33,113 nucleotides of DNA from Gnetum montanum (lineage: Eukaryota; Streptophyta; Gnetopsida; Gnetales; Gnetaceae): positions 15,835 through 48,947 of the forward strand of contig MNCI01024380.1 in NCBI GenBank assembly GCA_015680685.1, given 5' to 3'. Position numbers and translations under genes: made by a program. The notes beneath the pieces are model-generated. The model was not told the DNA's origin and did not search any database. It was given only the letters and a program-made list of their open reading frames with translations. Positions 10,330 through 20,413 of this stretch are shown in pieces; positions within the stretch are counted from its first letter, which is position 1, and every line of letters starts with the position of its first letter.

Positions 10330-10383
10330 GGTGACGCTGAGCCTTACGCTGAGCAGCGTAAGAAAAGTAACCCTAGCGTCACC
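10330..10383. other. Nested perfect inverted repeat in LTR B
   Basis: Outer arms GGTGACGCT (10330-10338) and AGCGTCACC (10375-10383) enclose inner arms CTTACGCT (10343-10350) and AGCGTAAG (10355-10362), which are separated by GAGC. Both stems are perfect here, whereas the LTR A copy has one CpG-type mismatch. It could fold as a hairpin in U3. Confidence 0.75.
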
Positions 10384-10811
10384 AAGTCAAAGTGGCACAT
10401 TTGAGGCCCAAATATTGATTTTATGGAGGCTAGGACCTGCTAGGGACCTTGGTGAAGGTCATGGGGGGTCCCTATGCTTGATTTTGACATATTTTGGCTC
10501 AGTTTTGGGGCTCCAAAAGTTGGTGACGTTGAGCCTTACGCTGAGCAGCGTCTAAAAATATAACCAACTTATACTTTGCCAAAACCAAGAATTTTGACCG
10601 AAAAACCTTTGATTCTAGATGCCAAAAGTTGGTGCAGTCACCTGTGGGCCTTGGGGGAACCTTGCTTACTCCATTTCTCACTCCATTTTATGTCATTTCA
10701 TGCTATTTTAGAGGCTTTCATATTTGGTCATGCTATAATCATGTTGGGTAGCAGCATGACTTAGCTTGATTCTTGTCTAAAAGTGCTAGGCCAAAATTTT
10801 GTGGTGTTTCG

Positions 10812-13800
10812 ATGGGCTAGGTGAAACTCATTCCTCAATATGAGGTCCTCCATTGTGGTACTCAGATCAGCCTTCTCTTTCTCAACTTTTTAGATCCATT
10901 TCCATAGGTCTTCATTGATGTGCTTGTACTTCCACAAGGAGCGGGCCAAGTGCAAAGCACATTTTCTTACCTTGTCATATACGCGATGAGGCATGGCACT
11001 AAATTTCAAAGGTCATGTCAGGTCCTATTTTAGTCAAGAGGCTGTCATAACATAAAGAGCATGTCAGTTGCATTAGTGTAGCAATGTTAACAAATTTGAG
11101 AACTCTAGCGAACCAACATGAAAACACCTAGCACTACTACTTACCCACTTCAGGGTTGATCCACTGAAGACGGTTGATCATGTCATCAACAACCCCCTAC
11201 ATAAACATAAACTTATCAAGGGTCTCATCTTGTCATTCCACATGAATCAATGGGGGTCTTGCAATAATAACAGTGGTATTTATCATACAACTAAGCATGA
11301 CAAGAATGACCAAAATGGGCTTGGACAAGGTAGACATATTGCCAAACTCACCAATGTCTAATTATAGTTCTCCTTCCTTCTGATTCAAAGTGGTGGTAGC
11401 ATCCTTGGCAGAAGTCCATTTTGGGTCAATGTGGGCTTCTTCTTTATTCATGGATGCTTTGCCTTTTGAGGCACTAGCATCCTTTTTATTCATGGGAGAC
11501 TCCTCTTCGTCTCCAAAAATTTCTCCCTCGTTAGTAGGAGGATTCATTCTAATGACAAGAGCCTCGAACTTAGTGGTAGGAGCTCCTCCTTTCTTGACCA
11601 AGGCCCCCTCTTCCAAGACTGGGGCCTTCACATCTTTATTTGTCACCTTCATCTTAATAGCTGATACCTCTTCATCACCTTATTCTTCTTCATCTTCTTC
11701 CTTTGGTGGCCAATTAAACATGTTTTCATTAGCTCAAAATAGGTTAGCTTAAGAAGGATGCTATGCTATCTAGCGTAGCATAGCATAGTAGGCATTAGCA
11801 AAGTAGGTATTAAACGAAAGTGTTTACCAATGGGGGGTTGCATCCTCTGCAGTTTGAACCAAAATATCTGCCCCTTCTCTTCCTCCATGCAGAGGGTTTC
11901 CTTAGTTGAAGCAGGCCTCTTTCGCTACAACTTACTGGCCACAGTCTTGGTTATACAATGTTTCCCCCATGACATGCTACCAGCTATAGTGGGGGGCACC
12001 TTTCCTATGCTATCTTGGCCACAAAATTTGTGGGCCACCCAATCCTTAGTCATCACTAAGAATGACTCCCCAATTATTTTTGGGGGATCCTGGGCTCGGG
12101 TGGTCTGGAGGATTTGGCAGATCCATAGTCTAGAAATTTGGTAGTGATCACATGACCCAAGCTCCATTCTTGTGGACCACTAGAAACTTTATAAAATGCC
12201 ACAAGCAGGCTATCTAAAAGGCATAATGTATATTGGAACGAGACTCCAGCTTCTTACGGAGCCCCAAGATTTTGGGCTACAAGCCTTTAGATAGAAACTT
12301 GGCCTAGTTGTAGCGATCCCCCTCTTCCATGACCTCATGCATTACCCAAGCCTACTCAATCCCAAGAAACTTCCCTTGGGAAAGTAGCTGGGGGAATGTG
12401 TGAGCACAGAAGGTAGGGTAAAATTTCTTGGTGGGCCCTACTTTAAGCTTCTTCATAGGGAGCCCCTTTCACTCCTTGGTAACCACCAACCACTCTTGAA
12501 TGTCCTTCTTTTGAAGGATCAACTCCCCTTTAGTCTTTGACCCTATGGGGATGCCATTAGCAGGGACACTGAAAAGGTTGGTGAAAAGTTGGTCATTGAT
12601 TTCAATGACCACTCGTGCGCCCTGTATGCACATGCAAAAGCAACCTGCCCTATTAGAAAAAGAGTTGACCAAGGAGAGCATCTCAGTGGTAGTAACGCTT
12701 GGATTTAGGGCCAAGAACAGATCTATAAACCTAGCCTTTTGAATATTCTAGACCAAGGAGTCTGAGGCTACATTTCATATCCAACGTTGGCTCCCCTCTA
12801 CTTCTTCGTACTTGAAGTATATTTTTTCCTACTGGCCCTCAGCAGTCACCACTGTCACCTCCTGGGACTTTTTCATTCCTATAGTAGTTTTCACAATAAA
12901 CGTTTAGCATAAAAACATAGAAAACACAAAAGATTGCAAAAGCATTTAAGCAAGAAGCTCCCACTATTTAGCTTACCAAGTTTATATGGCAACAACAATT
13001 GTGAAAGAGGGACCAAAACCTATTCCATAGAAATCAGTTTGAAGGGCACCCATACCTCATCCAACTAACTCATCTCCTTGCGGGGGGGGTAGGGAATGGG
13101 GTATAGCTCTGGGTAGGTGTGGTATTCACCACCAAATTGACCAATCACACTTGCACACAAGTTCTTAGCAGAAGAGAACTCCTACAGGGCCATCCATGCT
13201 GTGGTCAGCGCATCTGCTTTGTCGTGAAGCCCTTCCTTGTTAATGTAGATCTTGATAATAAAAACATAGCATTAACATTTGGCTAGCATAGCAAACGTTT
13301 TGCAATGCAATGGAACAAGACTACAAAACTCACCCTCTAGTGTAGTAGATGGTTCTTGGTGGGTTTTCGAAGCACGTTCCCATATGACATGCGACAAACA
13401 ATGTGTTGTAAGAATGGTAGTAGCTATACTCATGCATATCTTAGATTCAAGCCAAATGCCTCAAATCTTTGGGGCATTGACTGGACCCTTCTCCCTACCT
13501 GCTACTAATTGCCCCATCCGTAAAAAACCTCAGGATACCCCAGTTTACCCTAGGCAATAGGGTTTTTATTATGATGGCCACATCTTCCTCCTCTAGGTAT
13601 GACCAAACGATCAACCTGAAGTATTGGAGAAGGAATTGTAGGAACTCCTATGATCCTTTCCTAAACAAGACCCCTTGCTGCCCCACACATGTGTGGGGAG
13701 GAGGAATATTGGCCACTGGTCTGTTTACACAACATAGGACCCCTGCAATTTCTAAGATAATCAGAATTAGCCTTAGCACTATCCTGCACAACACAATAGA

Positions 13801-14424
13801 AAATGTTAGCATCATGACCAAGCACAATGCACACGTAGTGTATCAAGAATTAGCAATTTAGTGAACCTTTACATAGCATAGAAAAGAACATGAATGTAAT
13901 AGTGTAGTAAAAATAGCCTAGCATTTCAATGGAGCGATTAACCCTAGTAAGGCAATTAGCACTACACCCTAGCAAAAACATGTGTCACACTGTTGCATCA
14001 CGCATGGCCAAACCCTTCTAAGGATCCTATGCTATGCCATTTGAAAGCCAAGTAACTTAAACTATCCAAACCCCTGCAGTCAAGACAACTACGGTGATGG
14101 TAGTTTAGGCGACCTTGCATGCAATGTCAATGTAGTGTTTGTTCATCCATCGCGGCCGAAATGGAAACATTGATGGGACAAAGGCCAAAACAATGATAAA
14201 GCGATGGCAGAAAACATAGATGGCTAAAACTACGTTGCAGAAATAGAAGTAGAAGATAAAAATGATAACAGAAGCATGAAAAATATAGAAAGCATAATAG
14301 CCTATTGGGTCAACAGCGTGTTCTCCCGCACTGCGACGCATGCTTGTGGCACGCACCCTAGGGTTTTCTTTACCTCCTTGACCTTTGTGAGTGCCAAGTA
14401 TGTGCATTCCTTCTTTGGAGCCAT
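10812..14424 (-). pseudogene. Decayed six-exon gene of unknown function, 3' end cut by LTR B
   Basis: Exons read on the minus strand: E1 14424-14374 (ATG; MAPKKECTYLALTKVKE), E2 13783-13334, E3 13250-12977, E4 12878-11828, E5 11732-11145, E6 11041-10812. Introns of 590, 83, 98, 95 and 103 bp begin GTAAAG, GTGAGT, GTAAGC, GTAAAC, GTAAGT and end in AG. Phase agrees at E1/E2 (0), E3/E4, E4/E5 and E5/E6 (all 1); E2/E3 needs a one-base indel, and E4 has a frameshift near 12150. About 20 stops interrupt it, nearly all where a C-to-T change in Gln or Arg codons would make them. The product, near 880 residues, has a globular front, a segment RVVIEINDQLFTNLFSVPAN in E4, an acidic linker in E5 (KEEDEEE), and a charged helical end in E6. 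The E4 segment recalls the plant mobile domain or 'putative plant transposon protein' families. Function is unknown. Confidence 0.65.
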
Positions 14425-14575
14425 CACCCTACTTGCTAACTCTTTCTCATTGCTATTCCAAAAAATCACCTTGCACTCTGTTAGCATAATCGCTCTATGC
14501 TCTGAAATCGCTTTATGCTTCGAATATGGGCTTTGCACTATTACGGTGAGAATGACAAGCTTACTAGGATTTAAT

Positions 14576-14586
14576 CCCTATTTATG
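14576..14586 (-). promoter_or_regulatory. TATA-like box upstream of the six-exon gene
   Basis: The minus strand reads CATAAATAGGG about 155 bp before the ATG at 14424. Position and sequence fit a plant core promoter for the spliced pseudogene, but one AT-rich match of this kind is weak evidence. Confidence 0.3.
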
Positions 14587-14798
14587 GTCATAATGGTAGA
14601 AAAGGGAAACTTTCCATTCTCTCTTTCTCCATTAAATGCAGGGTTTACCATGCAGCGTAGCATGCTCGCCATGACATCGTAGCACTGTTGGCAATTAAAA
14701 TAGACAGATATGGGCAAAAGATCTTGGCATGCTTCAAGCTAACTACTTGCTTTCTCAAAAATAAAAATATATATTTTACAACTTTACCAATCCAAAAA
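14587..14798. other. Spacer between the spliced gene and the 50-bp repeat
   Basis: No coding sequence is apparent. It contains CAGCGTAGCATGC (about 14653), one of the dispersed TAGCATAGC-type words also found in intron 4 of the neighbouring pseudogene and in the LTR-like region at 20414-21620. Confidence 0.4.
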
Positions 14799-15066
14799 GA
14801 CCTTAAACTATCAATCCTAGCATAGTTACCACTTTATTAGTCTGGAAAGACATTAAACTAGCAATCTTAGCCTAGCAGCAGTTTTACCGATCCTAAAAGA
14901 CCTTAAACTAGCAACCCCAATGTAGCAATGTTTTTAGCGGTCCAAAAAGACCCTAAACTAGCATTTCTAGCATAGCAGTTTGCTCTAGTTAATGGTTTAA
15001 AAAGACCTAAACTAGCAGTTTTGATGTGTTACACGTACGTAGTCCGCAATGACATTAAACTAGTAG
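14799..15066 (+). repeat. 50-bp tandem repeat before pol
   Basis: Five units of 50, 50, 50, 55 and 47 bp and a partial sixth each begin GACCTTAAACTAGCA or a close variant; the second half varies (AGCATAGCAGTTTTAC). It sits where Tat elements carry a spacer between protease and RT. The unit start resembles the short repeat at 2401-2455 (minus strand) and the 30-bp array at 18779-19073. Confidence 0.8.
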
Positions 15067-15309
15067 TCTCATGCTTTTGCATCTGCCACCTTAAATTTTT
15101 TAGTAATTTCACATTCTCGCATCGACAGTTTTACATTTTTTTAAAAAAATTTTACATCTTCACACCTTAGTGAGCTACCATGAATTTAAATTGGAAAATT
15201 TTAATCCTTATATCACGATCTGCTAGTTACATCTCATCATTTTTTTGCAAATTTTCATTATACATGATTACTGCAAATAGGTGCCTTTTAACCAGGCTCT
15301 CCTTTCATC

Positions 15310-16450
15310 TTTGTAGGTTGAGCAAAAATGGAAATATGTTGTGATCTCTCCATGCCTTTAGCTTTAGCCGATCCACATGGCATGCTCACAAGATAATTGA
15401 ACCCATACTTGATCGACTAGGAATCAACCACAGCTAGCACCATAGCGTCTTTAGGAACATCCCTAGACTGGCCCGAGCATCTGGTCTGAACCCTAGATCT
15501 AAAGGCCAGGGATGTAACTGAGGACCCTCTCGTTGAAATGCCTATGACCATGTCTAAGTGCAAACACACAAAGATGTGGTCAAAATCATACAAGACAACA
15601 TTAAGATATTCACATGGTCATATAGCGACATGTTAGGTTTAGATCTGAGGCTGATACAACACAACATCATCCTAGACCTACGCATGAAGGCAGTCAAGTA
15701 GAAATCTCGTAAGGTTAAGTCAGAAATTGCACTAGCTATAAGAGATGAAATCACCAAGCTATACCAAGTAAGTTTCATGCATGCATTGATTATTCGAAAT
15801 GGGTGTCCAACATCATTGTGGTTTCCAAGAAAATGGGAGGAATACAAATCTATATAGACTTCTAGGATCTGAACAAAGCAATGATCAAAGAAAATTTTCC
15901 ACTTCCAAGCATCGACCAACTCATCGACACTGCAGCTGATCATGCTGTTTTATCCTTCATGGATGGCTTCTCTAGTTACAACCAAATTCACATCAACCCA
16001 GAGCATCAGCTAAAAACAACCTTCATGATTCCATGGGGTACCTTTTGTTACACCATGATGCCTTTTGGGCTTAAGAATGCTAGAGCAACCTACTAGTGAG
16101 CCATGACCTACATCTTCAGTGACTACATCCTAGAAACGTTAAACGACTATGTGGATGATATAGCAGTCAAGTTCAAAGGGGCCACTGATCACCCATGTGA
16201 TCTAGGGGTAGTCCTCAAGTGCTATCAAATGCATGATTTGTGCCTTAATCCTAAGAAGTATGTCTTCAGGGTGAAAACCAGAAACATGTTAGGATTTGTA
16301 GTATTGTAGGACGAAATACTGGTGGACCCTGACAAAGTTAAGGCCATCATCAACTTAGCGCCACTTATGAACCTAAAGGAATTGCGTGATTTGCAAGGTA
16401 GGGTATAGTTCATCCAACGGTTTATAGCAAAGTTAACTGACAAGTTACAC
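15310..16450 (+). pseudogene. Ty3/gypsy (Tat-lineage) reverse transcriptase, broken
   Basis: RT copies the element RNA into DNA. Upstream residues DNIKIFTWSYSDMLGLD (about 15596) are the typical entry of gypsy RT. After a frameshift near 15785 come DYSKWVSNI, FPLPSIDQLID, LSFMDGFSSYNQIHI, WGTFCYTMMPFGLKNA and the catalytic YVDD box at 16148-16159, which is intact. Stops at 15699, 15863, 16094 and 16097 (side by side), 16307 and 16406 interrupt the frame; most lie at Gln or Arg positions and fit C-to-T change. No gag or protease precedes it on this strand; the 50-bp array stands there instead. Confidence 0.85.
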
Positions 16451-16453
16451 CTC

Positions 16454-16972
16454 ATGCAACATCTTCTAAAGAAAGGGGTTAAGTTCAAATGGACAACTCA
16501 ATGTCAAAAAGCCTTCTATGACTTGAAGGAAGAGCTTTTGCACCTCCCAACTGTGCATCCGTCACAAAGAGATAAGCCTTTCTTCATCTACCTTGCCACC
16601 TTCGACACATCCATTCTAGCACTGTTATGTCAGAAACAAGATGATAGATCTAAGATACCAATGTATTATTTGAGTCATGCATTAATAGTGCATGAAGAAA
16701 AATACAATGAGATGAATAGGAATTCCCTCGTCTTACTATTTGTGTTAAAAAAGTGGAGGCATTACCTATTTCATAGTAAAATTAACATCATTTGCAAAAG
16801 AAACATACTCCGGGCTATCACTAACAACTTGTATGAAAGTAACAGGATAGCCCGATGGAAAGCAATAACCACAGTGTTTGACTTGCACTATGTGAGCTAG
16901 TCATTGACTAAGGGTCAAGCCATAGCGATGCAACTTACAGCCTCACCCATTGAAGACTAGGCAACCATAGAT
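16454..16972 (+). pseudogene. RT-linked RNase H domain, broken
   Basis: This is the connection and RNase H that normally follow gypsy RT and remove the RNA template. Visible landmarks are FKWTTQCQKAFYDLKEELL (16484 onward), the PFFIYLATFD segment, MYYLSHALIVHEEKYNEMN, and WRHYLFHSKINIICK. The frame stays open from 16454 to a TAG at 16898. It continues to a TAG near 16958 before the second RNase H. The first strand lacks the usual catalytic Asp, as is common in Tat elements that gained a second RNase H. Confidence 0.75.
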
Positions 16973-17029
16973 CCTGAATTCCTAGATGAGCATGTTAGTA
17001 TTATCAATGCCATCCCATCACACCTAGAA

Positions 17030-17512
17030 GCTACTTTACACTTTGATAGTGCCTCGACCATGTGGGGAGGTAGTGTAGCTACCATCGTTACGTTCCCCTC
17101 TGGGAAAATGCACCCATTTTCTTATTATTTTACGTTCCCCTGCACCAAAAACATGGTAGAATATGAGGGGCTACTTAGAGGCCTCTCAGCTACCCAAACA
17201 CTACGCATCCAACACTTGGTGATTCGTGATGATTCACAACTAGTTGTGAATCAAATCACCAAGGTCTATGCCTGCAAAGTTACCCATCTAAAACCCTATT
17301 GCGACCTAGCAAAAAACTTGTTTAAACAGTTTGCAACTATAGATGTGCAACATGTGTCATCCAATGAGAACACCATAGCAGACGCCCTAGCCACCCTTGC
17401 AATAAAAATCCCATCACACTCATTTGCAAGTATGCCGACTTCGATTGTCGAATGTACTGAGCCCATCACTCAGGTGGGACACGTGGCCTCTATTAGTATT
17501 ATGGACACCTAG
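17030..17512 (+). pseudogene. Second, archaeal-type RNase H (Tat hallmark)
   Basis: A second RNase H lies between the first one and the integrase, an arrangement that defines the Tat lineage of Ty3/gypsy elements. It is open from 17060 to the TAG at 17510. Candidate catalytic acids are all present: Asp in LHFDSAS (17045-17047), Glu in MVEYEGLLRGL, Asp in IRDDSQLVVNQ and Asp in NTIADALATLA. It is the best preserved domain of this pol. Its role would be removal of the RNA strand and polypurine primer handling. Stops on either side (16898, 16958, 17510) break the polyprotein. Confidence 0.85.
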
Positions 17513-18718
17513 GAGTGGTACACTAACATTAAAGCCTACTTGCAATATGGTGAACCTCCAAGTGGACTGACATCTGCCTAGAGAGATGAAATCCGCAAGC
17601 ATGCCTGGCAATATACACTCATGGGAAATGATGCCTTGTGCAAACATTCCTATGATAGGATATTGCTAGTATGCGTGGGTGAGGAGCATGCATGGAAGGT
17701 GATTAATGAGGTACATGAGGGACTGTGTGGTGGACACATAGCACCTAGGGCTATGGCTATAAAAATTAGATAGCTAGGGTACTACTGGCCCCATATGGAG
17801 CATGATTGCCTATCAAAGGTCAAGACGTGTGACATGTGCCAGAGATACGCAAATCTCATACATGTCTCACCTACGGAGCTGGACCCAACACAGATCACGT
17901 GGTCTTTCCAATGATGGGGACTAAACATCATAAGACCTATCATGCCCAAGTCCTATGTAGGGCATAGCTTCATCATCACCACCACCAAGTACTTTACTAA
18001 GTGGGTGGAAGTTATTCCCCTAAGGAAGATGAAATCCTAGCAGGTTTGCCATTTCATCTTGGATAACATCATGACAAGGTTTTGGCTTCCAATAACTATT
18101 GTAACCGACAATGGGCCATAATTCAGTAGTATGGAAACCCGAACCTTCTGCAGTAATCTGGACATCAAGCAATCATTCTCCTCTTCATATTACCTGCAGG
18201 TGAATGGGTAGGTGGAGGCTACAAATAAGACCATCATCAACTTGTTGAGGAGAATGCTTAGCAACAACAAGAGGCGGTGGCATCAACAAATCCTCTATGT
18301 TCTATGGGCCTACAGGATGACATGAAAGACTGTGACGAGTAAAACTCCTTATAGTCTTGTTTATAGATCTAAAGCTATGTTACCTCTTGAATTGTCGGTA
18401 CCATCACTATGGATGATCCTATCTAATGTCATGAGGGAACAAGTCAAGGGTTATCAACCTCGACTCAATTGCATAGAGTGCTACCAGAGCAAGTAGCAGC
18501 AAAAACACTATGCAGACGTACATCAACAGCCAGTACAGAAGGGAGACCCCATCCTCAAGGCCATCTATGAGCATGTGAGCAAATTCTCAGCCAACTAGGA
18601 GGGCCCTTATGTGGTCATTAAAGTCTTTGGGAATGGAGCCTTCAAGATGGCAGACATGGATGACAACGAGTTTGCCAATGTGGGGAATCACTCGTACCTC
18701 AAGCTATACTACATCTAA
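17513..18718 (+). pseudogene. Ty3/gypsy (Tat-lineage) integrase, broken
   Basis: Integrase would insert the element copy into the genome. The zinc-binding HHCC part is intact: EVHEGLCGGH (about 17710) and CDMCQR (about 17827). In the core, the first acidic residue is Asn (GLNIIRP, about 17920), a G-to-A change. The second is present in VTDNGP and the Glu in VEATNK. The C-terminal part ends KLYYI with a TAA at 18716. Stops at about 17579, 17771, 17909, 18037, 18118, 18208, 18325, 18494 and 18596 almost all fit C-to-T or G-to-A change at Gln, Arg or Trp codons. There is no chromodomain, as expected for Tat. Confidence 0.85.
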
Positions 18719-18778
18719 GTGCATGGAGCAGAAAGACGATCATCTTCTATGCCATAAAACTAGCACAAAACATCTGGT

Positions 18779-19073
18779 ACGATGTAAAACTAGCAAAGGT
18801 GAGCAAACATTCGCTATGACATTAAAATGGCATAACTTCACAAACGTCCACTATGATGTAAAACTAGCACAGCTCATCCGCTACGATGTAAAATTGGCAT
18901 AGGTAGTCTGATATGACTATAAACTGGCACAACTAGTCTACTATGACTTTAAACTAGTACACATGGTTTGATGGAACCTTAAACTAGCACATATGGTTTG
19001 ATGGGACCTTAAACCAGCATAGGGGTCTGTTGAGACCTTAAACCAGCACATGGTGTACCGGGATCTTAAACTG
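18779..19073 (+). repeat. 30-bp tandem repeat after integrase
   Basis: About ten units, mostly exactly 30 bp, follow CTATGATGTAAAACTAGCAC...CATCCG and grade into ATGGGACCTTAAACCAGCAT.... The core GACCTTAAAC-AGCA is shared with the 50-bp array before pol. The array begins about 60 bp after the integrase stop. Confidence 0.8.
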
Positions 19074-20398
19074 GGTTCGCAGCACGTCCACAACATGCAT
19101 GTTCACCAAGCACACATCAAGCAAGCCTGCAGAGTGCTGATGTGGGGAGGGACATTGTAATTTCATAATGCAGTTCACGCCACAATGGGAACATGATCTA
19201 GAACTTATGCAATGCCATCACTCCTAGCACCTTGTTGATCCCTAGGAGATGTCGTATGAAAAATCACTAACCCCCTGGACCTACCTTTTCCATGGCCCAT
19301 CACGCTGATGGTAGTTCCTTGGTCAGTGCCTACTACTAGAGTTCCAACAGTATTGTGGCCCAGCCACAATATTGTTATCCTCCAGCCCCCTACTAGTGTC
19401 TAGGCTCAAACGATGTTTAGCTATGTGGCAACTGATCCCATATTTGAACTAAGAATGCATGCCTTTGATAGGGATTCCAAAGCATCTACACTCATAGCAA
19501 CTCCCCACTCCTTTAACGCCAGCTCCTCCATGCTGACACTACCAAGGCCACTACTAGCGTTCCTACATTGGACATCGTACACCAACAACGTGTTCAAGAG
19601 CTTCACCCTTGCTTTGCATCATGGCTATTTCTTCTAGTTCGCTCTCTGTGTTTACAGGGTGTGTTCCGGTGAGGCATTGATCGAAGGTGCATCTCGCTAC
19701 AGCAACAAATGCAACAGTGTTGCAAAGTGATTGTCTTGACTAGCTTGGCTACTTCAGAGTGCATATCCTATCCCACCTTCTAAGCCTCTTTCCTTTACCT
19801 TACTTCTTGCATCTGTAATCCCTACTTGGTGCCCTCTTACAAGCCTTTTCCAACACTTGTTAAGCCCTCCTATTTGCTCAACCACAAAGTCCATGATGTG
19901 CATAACATAGATCGCTGTATGGGAAGCACCTATAGGCAGGTCAAAACCCCCACATGGATGTAACACAACGAATCCGGGGAAAGAAACACCTACCCTACAA
20001 CACGGTTGTTCACAAATGTAAACAACAAAACAAAAAAAGGTAAAAGTATAAGAGAGAAAAGGCTCACGTGCCTAAAACAAATGGCACGTAAGCTACTTTG
20101 CAATCACCCTCAAATGTTTCGACAAGAGGTCAAAGGTCAGCAAAAGTAAAGATGAAAATGTGAACACCTCCCTCATGAGCACTCTGACGAGGGTCTCTAC
20201 TAAACCTCATCTTTGCCCTTTTTTCTGAACCTCCTTCCTCCCTGCTTAGTCCTCCCCCCTTACAAAAAACCAATACAACACTCTCAAGTACAACCAAGTG
20301 ACATATTGACAATCACCAAACAACAATGTTAGCGTTTTGTCTCCTATGGTGTTTCGTATTCTTTATCGATGTCTCTTAGGGCCACCCTCCAAATGTTG
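19074..20398. other. 3' untranslated spacer of the plus-strand Tat element
   Basis: About 1.3 kb lies between the 30-bp array and the polypurine tract. Open frames on both strands (19413-19637, 19754-19966, 20130-20312) are short and show no known domain. Tat elements often have a long region here, sometimes with an antisense frame; the minus frames at 19754-19966 and 20130-20312 could be such remnants, but I cannot support it. A perfect 9-bp hairpin lies at 19351-19371. Confidence 0.45.
19351..19371. other. Perfect hairpin in the spacer
   Basis: TATTGTGGC (19351-19359), loop CCA, GCCACAATA (19363-19371). There is no T-run after it and the setting is eukaryotic, so it is not a bacterial-type terminator. 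Meaning unknown. Confidence 0.6.
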
Positions 20399-20413
20399 AC
20401 AAAGAGGAACCAA
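20399..20413 (+). promoter_or_regulatory. Polypurine tract of the plus-strand element
   Basis: ACAAAGAGGAACCAA lies directly before TGAAACACCC. It matches the minus-strand tract at 8555-8569 at 13 of 15 positions, and the nine bases that follow are identical. This supports an LTR boundary at 20414. Confidence 0.6.

Larger units (their letters stand above)
8944..10811 (-). mobile_element. LTR B, truncated copy of LTR A
   Basis: From 10810 down to about 9055 it matches LTR A (8553 to 6792) along its length with scattered substitutions and small indels: about 1,756 against 1,762 bp. The match runs into the 21-bp array and stops near 8944, so the rest of the LTR is missing. The first base on the minus strand is C (10811) instead of the T of LTR A. 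Its outer edge abuts exon 6 of the spliced pseudogene, which loses its coding continuation there. Confidence 0.7.

Noticed and set aside
11390-11752. Plus-strand 120-codon frame
   Set aside because: It lies opposite exon 5 of the spliced pseudogene, whose splice phase and charged composition fit the minus strand.
19142-19165. LTR start after GTGGGGAGGG
   Set aside because: A purine run is followed by TGTAATTTC, but no TATA box, partner copy or PBS supports it. The 20399-20414 boundary has a matching tract elsewhere in the window.
19351-19371. Bacterial-type terminator
   Set aside because: The hairpin has no T-run after it, and the setting is a eukaryotic element.
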